Positions 52,366 to 61,496 of a stretch of DNA of 64,000 bases are shown piece after piece. The translations under genes were made by a program, and so were the position numbers. The notes under the pieces are model-generated. The model saw nothing but the letters and a program-made list of their open reading frames with translations, was not told where the DNA came from and did not search any database. Location of the stretch: NCBI RefSeq assembly GCF_047971185.1, contig NZ_JBKDZH010000035.1, positions 91,127 to 155,126 of the forward strand, written 5' to 3'. Positions within the stretch are counted from its first letter, which is position 1, and the number at the start of each line of letters is the position of its first letter. Origin of the DNA: Kluyvera sp047971185. Lineage in GTDB: Bacteria; Pseudomonadota; Gammaproteobacteria; Enterobacterales; Enterobacteriaceae.

Positions 52366-53718
52366 ATGGAAAACAACAAGCTGAAGCGCGGGCTAAGCAC
52401 CCGACACATTCGCTTTATGGCCCTCGGATCGGCGATTGGCACCGGGCTGTTTTACGGCTCCGCCGACGCCATCAAGATGGCCGGGCCCAGCGTTCTGCTG
52501 GCCTATATTATCGGCGGCGTCGCCGCTTACATCATTATGCGCGCGCTGGGCGAGATGTCGGTACATAACCCTGCCGCCAGCTCGTTCTCCCGCTATGCGC
52601 AGGAAAACCTTGGCCCGCTGGCGGGCTACATCACCGGCTGGACCTACTGTTTTGAGATCCTGATTGTCGCCATCGCCGACGTAACCGCGTTCGGCATCTA
52701 TATGGGCGTCTGGTTCCCGGCGGTGCCGCACTGGATCTGGGTGCTCAGCGTGGTGCTGATTATCTGCGCCATCAACCTGATGAGCGTGAAGGTGTTCGGC
52801 GAGCTGGAGTTCTGGTTCTCCTTCTTCAAGGTGGCCACCATTATCATCATGATCGTGGCTGGTTTCGGTATCATTATCTGGGGCATCGGCAACGGCGGGC
52901 AGCCAACGGGGATTCATAACCTGTGGAGCAACGGCGGCTTCTTCAGCAACGGCTGGCTCGGCATGGTGATGTCATTGCAGATGGTGATGTTCGCCTACGG
53001 GGGTATCGAGATTATCGGGATCACCGCCGGGGAAGCGAAAGACCCGGAGAAATCCATTCCGCGCGCGATTAACTCGGTACCGATGCGTATTCTGGTGTTC
53101 TACGTGGGTACCCTGTTCGTGATTATGTCCATCTACCCGTGGAACCAGGTCGGCACCGACGGCAGCCCGTTCGTACTGACTTTCCAGCATATGGGCATTA
53201 CCTTTGCGGCCAGTATTCTGAACTTCGTGGTGCTGACGGCGTCGCTGTCGGCGATTAACTCCGACGTGTTCGGCGTAGGCCGTATGCTGCACGGCATGGC
53301 CGAGCAGGGCAGCGCGCCGAAGGTGTTCGCCAAAACCTCGCGTCGCGGCATTCCGTGGGTGACGGTCATGGTGATGACTATCGCGCTGCTGTTTGCGGTG
53401 TACCTGAACTACATCATGCCGGAAAACGTCTTCCTGGTGATTGCGTCGCTGGCCACCTTCGCCACCGTGTGGGTGTGGATTATGATCCTGCTGTCGCAGG
53501 TGGCGTTCCGTCGACGTCTGTCGGCTGACGAAGTCAAAGCGCTGAAGTTTAAAGTGCCGGGCGGCGTCACCACCACCATCGTGGGGCTGGTATTCCTGGT
53601 GTTTATCATCGGCCTGATTGGCTATCACCCGGATACCCGTATCTCGCTGTACGTCGGTTTCGCGTGGATCCTGCTGCTGCTGGTGGGCTGGGTATTTAAA
53701 ACCCGCCGCAGCCGTTAA
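52366..53718 (+). CDS. proY: Amino acid permease ProY (cryptic proline transporter)
   Basis: ProY (450 residues from the chosen start) is an APC-superfamily proton symporter, near-identical to E. coli ProY, which is cryptic for proline. Signatures include IGTGLFYGSADAIKMAGP, YCFEILIVAIADVTAFGIY, and GIEIIGITAGEAKDPEK. The start at 52366 (MENNKLKRG) aligns with MESKNKLKRG of E. coli and has GGAA upstream; an in-frame ATG at 52351 adds five residues. It has its own terminator on each side. Confidence 0.95.
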   Translation: MENNKLKRGLSTRHIRFMALGSAIGTGLFYGSADAIKMAGPSVLLAYIIGGVAAYIIMRALGEMSVHNPAASSFSRYAQENLGPLAGYITGWTYCFEILIVAIADVTAFGIYMGVWFPAVPHWIWVLSVVLIICAINLMSVKVFGELEFWFSFFKVATIIIMIVAGFGIIIWGIGNGGQPTGIHNLWSNGGFFSNGWLGMVMSLQMVMFAYGGIEIIGITAGEAKDPEKSIPRAINSVPMRILVFYVGTLFVIMSIYPWNQVGTDGSPFVLTFQHMGITFAASILNFVVLTASLSAINSDVFGVGRMLHGMAEQGSAPKVFAKTSRRGIPWVTVMVMTIALLFAVYLNYIMPENVFLVIASLATFATVWVWIMILLSQVAFRRRLSADEVKALKFKVPGGVTTTIVGLVFLVFIIGLIGYHPDTRISLYVGFAWILLLLVGWVFKTRRSR

Positions 53719-53736
53719 TCACCGCAGCGCTTGTCA

Positions 53737-53761
53737 AACCCGGCCTCGCGCCGGGTTTTTT
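53737..53761 (+). terminator. proY terminator
   Basis: AACCCGGC-ctcgc-GCCGGGTT followed by TTTT, 18 bases after the proY stop. Confidence 0.9.
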
Positions 53762-53784
53762 GTCTCTGAAATCTGCGCCCCCGT

Positions 53785-53794
53785 CCTCCTCCCT
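53785..53794 (-). promoter_or_regulatory. MalT-box-like element ahead of malZ
   Basis: On the minus strand AGGGAGGAGG matches the MalT consensus GGGGAKGAGG at nine of ten positions, 79 bases before malZ. E. coli malZ is a MalT-controlled gene. Only one box is convincing. Confidence 0.4.
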
Positions 53795-53872
53795 ACAAAA
53801 AAGCCTAAAAGAGGATTAGGGTGACATGTGCCTATGGCAAGGTGTGCTCATTTTGATGATAGGGGATAGATG

Positions 53873-55690
53873 ATGTTAAACGCCTGGCACCTTCCGGTTG
53901 CGCCCTTTATTAAACCGCAGCAGGACAAACTGATTGTCACTCTGTGGCTGCGTGGCGATGACCTGCCGCAGCGGGTGACGATGCGATCGGAAGTGGATAA
54001 CGAAGAGATGGCGGTGCCGATGCGCCGCAGCGCGAAAGGCCCCGCGCCGGAAGTGGTGCAGTGGCGTGCGGAGATCGCGCTGCATGAAGGCCAGCCGCGC
54101 CGCCGCTACGCCTTCAAGCTGCTGTGGGATGACCGCCAGCTGTGGTTTGCCCCCACCGGTTTTAGCGCCTTTCCGCCGGCTAAGCTGGAGCTGTTTGCCT
54201 ATGACAGCCCGGATAATGGCCCGCAGTGGGTCACCGATCAGATTTTCTACCAGATTTTCCCCGATCGTTTCGCACGTAGTCAGAAGCGTAGCGAGCAGCA
54301 GGACAAGGTCTACCATCACCATGCCGCCGGGCACGATATCATTCTGCGCGACTGGGACGAACCGTTAACCGCCGAGGCGGGCGGCTCGACCTTCTACGGC
54401 GGCGACCTCGACGGCATCAGCGAAAAGCTGCCGTATCTGAAGGCGCTGGGCGTGACCGCGCTGTATCTGAACCCGGTATTTACCGCCCCGAGCGTGCACA
54501 AATACGACACCGAAAACTACCGTGAAGTGGACCCGCAGTTTGGCGGCAACGAGGCCCTGCTGCGCCTGCGGCACAATACCCAGCGCGAAGGGATGCGGCT
54601 GATTCTTGACGGCGTCTTCAACCACAGCGGGGATACCCACGGCTGGTTCGATCGCCATCGCCGCAGCGAAAACGGCGCCTGCCATCACGCCGTTTCACCG
54701 TGGCGCGACCATTACAGTTTCTCTGCCGAAGGTCAGGCGCTGGACTGGCTGGGGTATTCCAGCCTGCCGAAGCTCGACTATCAGTCGCCGACGCTGATTG
54801 ATGAAATCTACGGCGCTGAGGACAGCATCGTGCGCCACTGGCTGAAAGCGCCGTGGAGCATGGACGGCTGGCGGCTGGACGTGGTGCATATGCTCGGCGA
54901 AGCGGGCGGGGCGAAGAATAACCTCAAGCACGTGGCGGCGATTACCCAGGCGGCGAAGGCGGCGCGCCCGGATGCCTTCGTGTTCGGCGAACACTTCGGC
55001 GACGCGCGCCAGTGGTTGCAGCAGGACGCGGAGGATTCAGCGATGAACTATCGCGGCTTCACCTTCCCGCTGTGGGGCTTCCTCGCCAATACCGATATCT
55101 CCTACGACCCGCAGAAAATTGATGCGCAAACCTGTATCGCGTGGATGGAAAACTACCGCGCCGGGCTGTCGCATCAGCAGCAGCTGCGCATGTTCAACCA
55201 GCTCGATAGTCACGACACCGCGCGTTTTAAATCGCTGCTGGGCCGTGACGTGGCGTGCCTGCCGCTGGCGGTGGTGTGGCTGTTTAGCTGGCCCGGCGTG
55301 CCGTGTATCTATTATGGCGATGAGGTGGGGCTGGACGGCGATAACGATCCGCTGTGCCGCAAACCGTTCCCATGGCGTGAAAGCCAGCAGGACACGGCGC
55401 TGTTGGCGCTGTATCAGCGCTTAGCCGCGCTGCGTAAAGCGACGCCCGCCCTTCGCCACGGCGGATGCCAGGTGCTGTACGCCGAGGGTGACGTGGTGGT
55501 GTTCCTGCGCGTACTGGGCGCAGAGCGCGTGCTGGTGGCGATTAACCGTGGCGAAGCCGGTGACGTGGCGCTCCCGACATCGCCACTGCTTGCCGTGAAG
55601 GGGTGGCTGCGTCAGGAAGGGGAAGGCCAGTTAACCGACCTCAGGCTGTCCCTCCCGGCGATTTCCGCCACCGTCTGGACCGCTCACTGA
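53873..55690 (+). CDS. malZ: Maltodextrin glucosidase MalZ
   Basis: MalZ (605 residues) is a cytoplasmic GH13 enzyme that removes glucose from the reducing end of maltodextrins. An N-terminal beta domain is followed by the barrel motifs DGVFNHSGD, GWRLDVVHMLGE (nucleophile Asp), FGEHFGDAR (acid Glu) and NQLDSHDTAR. Two adjacent ATGs are available (53870, 53873); the second gives the MLNAWHLPV start of E. coli. The stop overlaps the convergent LysR gene by seven bases. Confidence 0.96.
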   Translation: MLNAWHLPVAPFIKPQQDKLIVTLWLRGDDLPQRVTMRSEVDNEEMAVPMRRSAKGPAPEVVQWRAEIALHEGQPRRRYAFKLLWDDRQLWFAPTGFSAFPPAKLELFAYDSPDNGPQWVTDQIFYQIFPDRFARSQKRSEQQDKVYHHHAAGHDIILRDWDEPLTAEAGGSTFYGGDLDGISEKLPYLKALGVTALYLNPVFTAPSVHKYDTENYREVDPQFGGNEALLRLRHNTQREGMRLILDGVFNHSGDTHGWFDRHRRSENGACHHAVSPWRDHYSFSAEGQALDWLGYSSLPKLDYQSPTLIDEIYGAEDSIVRHWLKAPWSMDGWRLDVVHMLGEAGGAKNNLKHVAAITQAAKAARPDAFVFGEHFGDARQWLQQDAEDSAMNYRGFTFPLWGFLANTDISYDPQKIDAQTCIAWMENYRAGLSHQQQLRMFNQLDSHDTARFKSLLGRDVACLPLAVVWLFSWPGVPCIYYGDEVGLDGDNDPLCRKPFPWRESQQDTALLALYQRLAALRKATPALRHGGCQVLYAEGDVVVFLRVLGAERVLVAINRGEAGDVALPTSPLLAVKGWLRQEGEGQLTDLRLSLPAISATVWTAH

Positions 55691-56586
55691 TACAGGCGGG
55701 CAATCTCGGTGCTGGCGAGCAGGGTTTCCCGCCACCAGCGCTGGGCCAGCCCGTCGCTGCCGTTGCGCCAGGCCATATAGGCGACATCTTTTTGCCGGAA
55801 TGAGATCACCGTTTTCTCTACCAATTCGCCGCTCGCCAGCCACGGGCTGGCGATATGGCGGGGCAGAAAACCGCAGCCCAGCCCGGCGCGCAGCAGCTGC
55901 ACCTTGCTGGCAAAATCATCGACGCGCAGCTGCGGCTGCTCATCCATCAGGTTACTTTGCAAAGGGTGGCAAACGCGAGCGCTGTCGCTGATGATCACCG
56001 CCCGGTGCAGGCACAGCTGCTCGTTGGTTAACCCCTCAGGCGCGGCGGCGAGCGGGTGGCCGGGGGCGACCACAAACACGTTGTCCAGCGTGCCGAGCAT
56101 CCGGTAAGACCAGGCGGCGGCGGTGGGCGGTTCGTTGATGGCGCCCAGAATAATATCCGCGCCGTTGTGGGTCAGATCTTCCCACGACCCCGCCAGCGTA
56201 TGGTGCGTGAAGTTCAGCCGGGTTTGTTTGTTGAGCGCGTAAAAGGCCTCAATCATCGGCAGCAGCGTGGCGAACGGGAAGGAGTCGTCCAGCGCGATCG
56301 CCAGATCCTTTTCCCAGCCGGCGCTCATCTGCAGCGCCTGTTTTTCCAGCTCTTTCGCGGCATTCAGCAGTAAACGGCCCTTTTCCAGCATCATTCTGCC
56401 GGTATCGGTAAATTTTGCCCGGTGTCCGGAGCGATCCAGCAGTTCAATGTTCAGATCGCTCTCTAGCTTCTGGATCATATAGCTGAGCGCCGCCGGAGTT
56501 TTAAACAATGAGTCGGCGGCGGCGGCGAAAGAACCGTGTGTGTCGAGCGCGTCGAGAATGAGCAGCACGTCCAGATTGATACGCAT
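55684..56586 (-). CDS. LysR-family regulator of the adjacent hydrolase cluster
   Basis: A 300-residue LysR regulator: an N-terminal winged helix (ILDALDTHGSFAAAADSLFKTPAALSYMIQKLESDLNIELL) and a periplasmic-binding-type effector domain. It diverges from the isochorismatase-like gene across a 272-base gap (56587-56858), the classical position for the regulator of that operon. Its 3' end overlaps malZ by seven bases, so its insertion did not disturb malZ. The effector is unknown. Confidence 0.85.
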   Translation of the reverse strand: MRINLDVLLILDALDTHGSFAAAADSLFKTPAALSYMIQKLESDLNIELLDRSGHRAKFTDTGRMMLEKGRLLLNAAKELEKQALQMSAGWEKDLAIALDDSFPFATLLPMIEAFYALNKQTRLNFTHHTLAGSWEDLTHNGADIILGAINEPPTAAAWSYRMLGTLDNVFVVAPGHPLAAAPEGLTNEQLCLHRAVIISDSARVCHPLQSNLMDEQPQLRVDDFASKVQLLRAGLGCGFLPRHIASPWLASGELVEKTVISFRQKDVAYMAWRNGSDGLAQRWWRETLLASTEIARLYQ

Positions 56587-56858
56587 AAGCGAAAAATATC
56601 CTGAAAAATAACCCCCTACGTTTTAACGAATAGAGAAACACAATGCCAGTGAATAAATTAGATAAAACTCGCGCATTTTTTTGATGTCGTCAGGATATAT
56701 CACCAGAGGAAATTATTATCGTCATGGTTTGGTAAGTTTTCTTTAATAACTCGTTAGAAATTTCCCGCTATACTCAACAAGCTTTCTGATTCAGGATCCT
56801 GCTGCTGACGGCAGTGTAAGACCGTTACCTTTTAACTTATTGATTAAGAAGGTGTGTT

Positions 56859-57500
56859 ATGTCTATTCGGGAACTGATTGACCCTAAAAACTCTACGCTC
56901 ATTTTTATTGACCATCAGCCGCAAATGTCTTTTGGCGTGGCGAATATTGACCGCCAGACGCTGAAAAATAATACCGTGGCCTTAGCCAAGGCTGGGAAAA
57001 TATTTAATGTTCCGGTGATTTATACCTCCGTAGAAACCAAAAGTTTTAGCGGCTATATCTGGCCGGAATTACTTGCCGTCCATCCTGACGTGAAGCCTAT
57101 CGAACGTACCTCAATGAACTCCTGGGAAGACGCCGCTTTTGTGAAAGCGGTAGAAGCCACCGGGCGTAAAAAGCTGATCATCTCCGCGCTGTGGACCGAA
57201 GTGTGTCTGACCTTCCCGGCGCTGATGGCGCTGGAAGCGGGCTATGAAGTGTATGTAGTAACCGACACCTCCGGCGGTACCTCCGTCGATGCGCATGAGC
57301 GCTCGATTGACCGCATGGTGCAGGCTGGCGCGGTGCCGGTGACCTGGCAGCAGGTGCTGCTCGAGTACCAGCGCGACTGGTCGCGTAAAGAGACCTACGA
57401 TGCGGTGATGGATCTGGTGCGCGAGCACAGCGGCGCTTACGGCATGGGCGTGGATTACGCGTACACCATGGTGCACGGCGCACCGGAACGTAAAGCCTAA
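56859..57500 (+). CDS. Isochorismatase-like cysteine hydrolase (YcaC-type)
   Basis: A 213-residue cysteine hydrolase of the isochorismatase-like superfamily, closest in pattern to YcaC. The acid is D18 in FIDHQPQ and the nucleophile is C116 in WTEVCLTFPALMALEAGYEVYVVTD. The region IERTSMNSWED occupies the position where many relatives have the third-triad Lys; YcaC also has Arg here. AAGGTG precedes the ATG. It is the first gene of a three-gene unit that the LysR protein probably controls. The substrate is unknown; amide or ester hydrolysis is expected. Confidence 0.8.
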   Translation: MSIRELIDPKNSTLIFIDHQPQMSFGVANIDRQTLKNNTVALAKAGKIFNVPVIYTSVETKSFSGYIWPELLAVHPDVKPIERTSMNSWEDAAFVKAVEATGRKKLIISALWTEVCLTFPALMALEAGYEVYVVTDTSGGTSVDAHERSIDRMVQAGAVPVTWQQVLLEYQRDWSRKETYDAVMDLVREHSGAYGMGVDYAYTMVHGAPERKA

Positions 57501-57559
57501 GGTGAGGATGCCGACGGGGCCTCTCCCCGTCGGTTGGCAAGCGCAAGGAACCTATCGTC

Positions 57560-58102
57560 ATGACGCAAAAGCACGTCACGCTGGTTATTACCCACGCCAT
57601 TCGCCCTGAACACGTCGCGCAATATGAAGCCTGGTTAGGCGAAATTATGCCCGTGGCGGCCAATTATCCCGGCCATTTAGGGGCCAACGTTATTCGCCCG
57701 GTTGACGGACAGACGGCGTGGAACATTATCATCCGCTTCGACACCCTCGAGCATCTTTATGCCTGGACCCAGTCTGATGTGCGCCGCCAGCTGGTGGAAA
57801 AGATCGCGCCGCTGCTGGGCGAAGGCGATCGCACCGAAGTGCGCACCGAAGCCGCTTTCTGGTTTACGCCGCCCGCCGCGCACGTGCGCCAGCCGAAGCG
57901 CTGGAAGCAGTTTCTGATCACTCTGCTGGTGATTTTTCCCAGCACCAATCTGGTGCCTGCGGTGACCGGGGCGCTGCTGCCCTCCCTGAAGGGAACCTTG
58001 TTGCTGCACTTTCTCAATGATGCCTGTGTGGTCGCGCTGGTGGTCTGGCTCTGGATGCCCATCGTGACCCGCCTGTTTGCCGGCTGGCTGAAAAAAGCCT
58101 GA
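57560..58102 (+). CDS. Membrane-anchored antibiotic-biosynthesis-monooxygenase-like protein
   Basis: A 180-residue protein with an N-terminal ABM-like ferredoxin-fold domain (about 5-100: HVTLVITHAIRPEHVAQYEAW..HLGANVIRP..WNIIIRFDTLEHL) and two C-terminal hydrophobic helices (about 117-140 and 147-174). ABM domains act in quinone or haem oxidation or as dimerising small-molecule binders; no cofactor residues can be assigned. The two-helix tail puts the domain at the inner membrane. It lies 59 bases after the hydrolase gene and 19 bases before the amidohydrolase gene, which indicates one operon. Confidence 0.75.
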   Translation: MTQKHVTLVITHAIRPEHVAQYEAWLGEIMPVAANYPGHLGANVIRPVDGQTAWNIIIRFDTLEHLYAWTQSDVRRQLVEKIAPLLGEGDRTEVRTEAAFWFTPPAAHVRQPKRWKQFLITLLVIFPSTNLVPAVTGALLPSLKGTLLLHFLNDACVVALVVWLWMPIVTRLFAGWLKKA

Positions 58103-58121
58103 CCGGCACGAGGAAAACGCT

Positions 58122-59990
58122 ATGTCACAAACAGCCACACTGATTTTAACCCAGGGGCAGATTCATACCCTGGATCCGCAACAGCCGCGCGCCGAAGCGG
58201 TGGCGATCGCCGACGGTAAGATCCTCGCCGTCGGCAGCGACGCACAGATGATGTCATATGCCGGTGAAGGCACGCAGATTATCGATCTTCACGGTCATAC
58301 GCTGATCCCCGGTCTTAACGACTCGCACCTGCACCTGATCCGCGGCGGGCTGAACTACAACCTTGAACTGCGCTGGGAGGGCGTGCCGTCGCTGGCCGAC
58401 GCGCTGCGGATGCTGAAAGAGCAGGCCGATCGCACGCCGTCACCGCAGTGGGTGCGCGTGGTGGGCGGCTGGAGCGAGTTCCAGTTCGCCGAGCGGCGGA
58501 TGCCGACGCTGGAAGAGCTGAACGACGCCGCGCCGGACACCCCGGTGTTTGTGCTGCACCTCTACGATCGCGCGCTGCTGAACCGCGCGGCGCTGAAGGC
58601 CGTCGGCTACACCAAAGAGACTCCGGCCCCGGCGGGCGGCGAGATCGTGCGCGATAACAACGGCAACCCCACCGGGATGCTGATCGCCAAACCGAACGCC
58701 ATGATCCTCTACGCCACGCTGGCAAAAGGGCCGAAGCTGCCGCTGGAGCAGCAGGTGAACTCCACCCGCCAGTTTATGCGCGAGCTGAATCGCCTGGGGC
58801 TGACCAGCGCTATCGATGCGGGCGGCGGTTTCCAGAACTACCCGGAAGATTACGAAATTATTGAGCAGCTGCACGCCAATAAACAGATGACCATTCGTAT
58901 CGCCTATAACCTGTTTACCCAGCGTCCGAAGCAGGAGCTGGAGGATTTTGAGCGCTGGACCGATATGCTCAAACCCGGCCAGGGCACCGATTTTTATCGC
59001 GCCAACGGGGCCGGGGAGATGCTGGTGTTCTCGGCGGCGGATTTTGAAGACTTCCTGCAACCGCGCCCGGATCTGCCGCCGGGTATGGAAGAGGAACTGG
59101 AGCGGGTGGTGCGCCATCTGGTGGAGCACCGCTGGCCGTTCCGTCTGCACGCGACCTATGATGAATCCATCAGCCGGATGCTCGACGTGTTTGAGAAGGT
59201 CAATCGCGATATTCCGTTTAGCGGCCTGCACTGGTTCTTTGACCACGCGGAAACCATCACCGAGCGTAATATCGAGCGCGTGAAGGCGCTGGGCGGCGGC
59301 ATTGCGGTACAGCACCGCATGGCCTTCCAGGGCGAATACTTTGTCGATCGCTACGGCAAAGACGCGGTGAAACATACCCCGCCGGTGGCGAAGATGCTGG
59401 AGATGGAAGTGCCGGTCGGGCTGGGTACCGATGCGACCCGCGTGGCGAGCTATAACCCGTGGACGGCGCTGTACTGGCTGGTCTCCGGGCGCACTGTCGG
59501 CGGGATGGCGATGTATGATGATGAAAATCGTCTGCCGCGCGACGTGGCGCTGGAGCTGTGGACGGCGGGTAGCGCCTGGTTCTCCAGCGAGCAGGGCAAA
59601 AAAGGCCGTATTGCCGCCGGGCAACTGGCCGATCTGGTGACGCTGTCGAAGGATTATTTCAGCGTACCGGAAGAGGAGATCAAGGGCATTGAGTCGGTGA
59701 TGACGATTGTCGATGGCCGCGTGGTGTACGCCGCCGGGCACTTTACCCCTCTGGCGCCGCCGCCAATCCCGGTGCTGCCGGAGTGGTCACCGGTGGTGAA
59801 AGTGCAGGGGCACTATCGTTCAGCGCCTCCGGGATCCGAGCATATCGGTGCGGTAGTACAGATGCACCAGTGCTGCGGTAGCTGCGGTGTGCATGGGCAT
59901 CAACACGATCTGGCGCGCAAATCGGGCGTGCCGGTATCCGATGACCGCGCCTTCTGGGGCGCACTGGGCTGTTCCTGCTTCTCGTTTTAA
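58122..59990 (+). CDS. Amidohydrolase (YtcJ-like) with Cys/His-rich C-terminal tail
   Basis: A 622-residue amidohydrolase_3 family metal-dependent hydrolase. The N-terminal composite sandwich is followed by the barrel with the first metal motif NDSHLHL (H69, H71), then RLHATYDES, HWFFDHAE, and the catalytic Asp region GLGTDATRVASYNPW. Family members usually end after the DLVTLS..VDGRVVYAAG segment; here about 60 extra residues follow, ending in MHQCCGSCGVHGHQHD..GCSCFSF (581-622) with five Cys and four His. This tail looks like a metal- or cluster-binding appendage. No signal peptide is seen. The substrate is unknown. Confidence 0.82.
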   Translation: MSQTATLILTQGQIHTLDPQQPRAEAVAIADGKILAVGSDAQMMSYAGEGTQIIDLHGHTLIPGLNDSHLHLIRGGLNYNLELRWEGVPSLADALRMLKEQADRTPSPQWVRVVGGWSEFQFAERRMPTLEELNDAAPDTPVFVLHLYDRALLNRAALKAVGYTKETPAPAGGEIVRDNNGNPTGMLIAKPNAMILYATLAKGPKLPLEQQVNSTRQFMRELNRLGLTSAIDAGGGFQNYPEDYEIIEQLHANKQMTIRIAYNLFTQRPKQELEDFERWTDMLKPGQGTDFYRANGAGEMLVFSAADFEDFLQPRPDLPPGMEEELERVVRHLVEHRWPFRLHATYDESISRMLDVFEKVNRDIPFSGLHWFFDHAETITERNIERVKALGGGIAVQHRMAFQGEYFVDRYGKDAVKHTPPVAKMLEMEVPVGLGTDATRVASYNPWTALYWLVSGRTVGGMAMYDDENRLPRDVALELWTAGSAWFSSEQGKKGRIAAGQLADLVTLSKDYFSVPEEEIKGIESVMTIVDGRVVYAAGHFTPLAPPPIPVLPEWSPVVKVQGHYRSAPPGSEHIGAVVQMHQCCGSCGVHGHQHDLARKSGVPVSDDRAFWGALGCSCFSF

Positions 59991-60004
59991 TCTGCGGATA
60001 ACAA

Positions 60005-60031
60005 AAAAGGCTCGCAAAATGCGAGCCTTTT
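60005..60031. terminator. Bidirectional terminator, amidohydrolase/tsaA
   Basis: AAAAGGCTCGC-aaaat-GCGAGCCTTTT with A/T tracts on both sides lies between the convergent genes. Confidence 0.9.
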
Positions 60032-60049
60032 CAACAGAACGTGAGCCGA

Positions 60050-60652
60050 TTACAGGCTGGAGACGTTCTCGCTCAGGTACTTAGCCACGCCGTCCGGAGA
60101 CGCGTTCATGCCTTCTTTCCCTTTTTCCCACTGCGCCGGGCACACTTCGCCGTGCTGCTCGTGGAACTGCAGCGCATCAACCATACGCAGCATTTCGTCG
60201 ATGTTACGGCCCAGCGGCAGGTCGTTAACCACCTGGTGACGAACCACGCCGTTGGCGTCGATCAGGAAGGAACCGCGCAGGGCAACGCCTTCGTCCGGGT
60301 GCTCAATGCCGTAGGCTTTCTGGATTTCACGCTTAACGTCAGCCACCATCGCGTATTTCACCGCGCCGATGCCGCCTTTGTCGACCGGCGTGTTACGCCA
60401 TGCGTTGTGTACGAATTCAGAGTCAAAAGAGACGCCAACAACTTCCACGCCGCGTTTCTGGAACTCTTCGTAACGTTTGTCGAAAGCGATCAGCTCAGAC
60501 GGGCAAACGAAGGTGAAGTCCATCGGCCAGAAGAACAGCACGGTGGCTTTACCCTGGGTGTGCTGTTTGAAATTGAATTTCTCAACGATTTCACCGTTGC
60601 CCAGTACCGCTGCGGCGGTGAAGTCAGGCGCTTGACGAGTAACCAGAACCAT
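60050..60652 (-). CDS. tsaA: 2-Cys peroxiredoxin TsaA (AhpC/Tsa family)
   Basis: A 200-residue typical 2-Cys peroxiredoxin that reduces hydrogen peroxide and alkyl hydroperoxides. The peroxidatic Cys is in DFTFVCPSEL (C50) and the resolving Cys in GEVCPAQW (C171). Salmonella carries a tsaA gene in the same place between malZ and acpH; E. coli K-12 does not. The ATG at 60652 follows AAGGAGA; the frame is open to 60691. Confidence 0.9.
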   Translation of the reverse strand: MVLVTRQAPDFTAAAVLGNGEIVEKFNFKQHTQGKATVLFFWPMDFTFVCPSELIAFDKRYEEFQKRGVEVVGVSFDSEFVHNAWRNTPVDKGGIGAVKYAMVADVKREIQKAYGIEHPDEGVALRGSFLIDANGVVRHQVVNDLPLGRNIDEMLRMVDALQFHEQHGEVCPAQWEKGKEGMNASPDGVAKYLSENVSSL

Positions 60653-60823
60653 GGGGTTCTCCTTTGAATTTATAAGGTTAATGGAACGCAACGCGGGCCA
60701 GTATAGGGAGGGCAGGCGGTTAACACAAAAAGGCTATGACGATTAATTGGATAGGTTTTACCTATCAATATTTTATTTTTCGCAAATAAATAAGCATAGC
60801 GGTTCCCGGCCATAGCGCAAGGG

Positions 60824-61405
60824 CTACAGCGCTTTGTTTTTCGCCTGGCGCATCATTTGCGGATAAAACTGCCAGAAGCGGGTCTCCAGCTCGGCGTAGT
60901 GAGCGTCCAGATCGTGCCAGGAATCCCGCAGGGCGTCGAGCTTCGGGCGGCGGCTGGCCATGCCGTTCAGTACACGCTGGATAAACGCCATCTCGGCGTA
61001 ACGTTCCAGCCAGCGTTCAGACCACAGATGTTCATTCAGGGTGAGGAAGCGCGTCGGCGCGTGCGGCAGGATAGTGCTCACCTCCGCGCGGGCATAGCGC
61101 ACAAAGTCCGGCAGGGCGATGTCGGGGGAGAGGCGCGCCCAGTGGCGGGAAAGAAAGTGATCCCACATCACGTCGAGCGTAATCGGCGCGACGCGGCGGG
61201 TTTCGGGGCGAAACCACTCGCGCGCTTCTTTTACCTGCGGCAGGTTGTCGGTCAGCACGTCGATGCGGCGATGCATATGGATACCCTCGACAATCGGAGC
61301 TGGGTAGTCCTGCTGCGGATTGCCGCGGACAAAATCGGCCAGCAGATTGCCCGACAGCGAACTGTCGGCGAGGTGCGCGAGGTGCAGGTGAGCGAGAAAA
61401 TTCAT
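60824..61405 (-). CDS. acpH: Acyl carrier protein phosphodiesterase AcpH
   Basis: AcpH (193 residues, as in E. coli) removes the phosphopantetheine group from acyl carrier protein. MNFLAHLHLAHLADSSLSGNLLADFVRG is the family start with the metal-binding HD-like residues, followed by HRRIDVLTD and DVMWDHFLSRHW. It is divergent from queA. Confidence 0.95.
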   Translation of the reverse strand: MNFLAHLHLAHLADSSLSGNLLADFVRGNPQQDYPAPIVEGIHMHRRIDVLTDNLPQVKEAREWFRPETRRVAPITLDVMWDHFLSRHWARLSPDIALPDFVRYARAEVSTILPHAPTRFLTLNEHLWSERWLERYAEMAFIQRVLNGMASRRPKLDALRDSWHDLDAHYAELETRFWQFYPQMMRQAKNKAL

Positions 61406-61496
61406 GGTTTACTGTTTATCCAGAGGGGTAAGGGTTGCAGGGACGACGCCCCGGCACTAGACTACCCGCCTCATTATTAAGCCCAGAGTCACAGTC

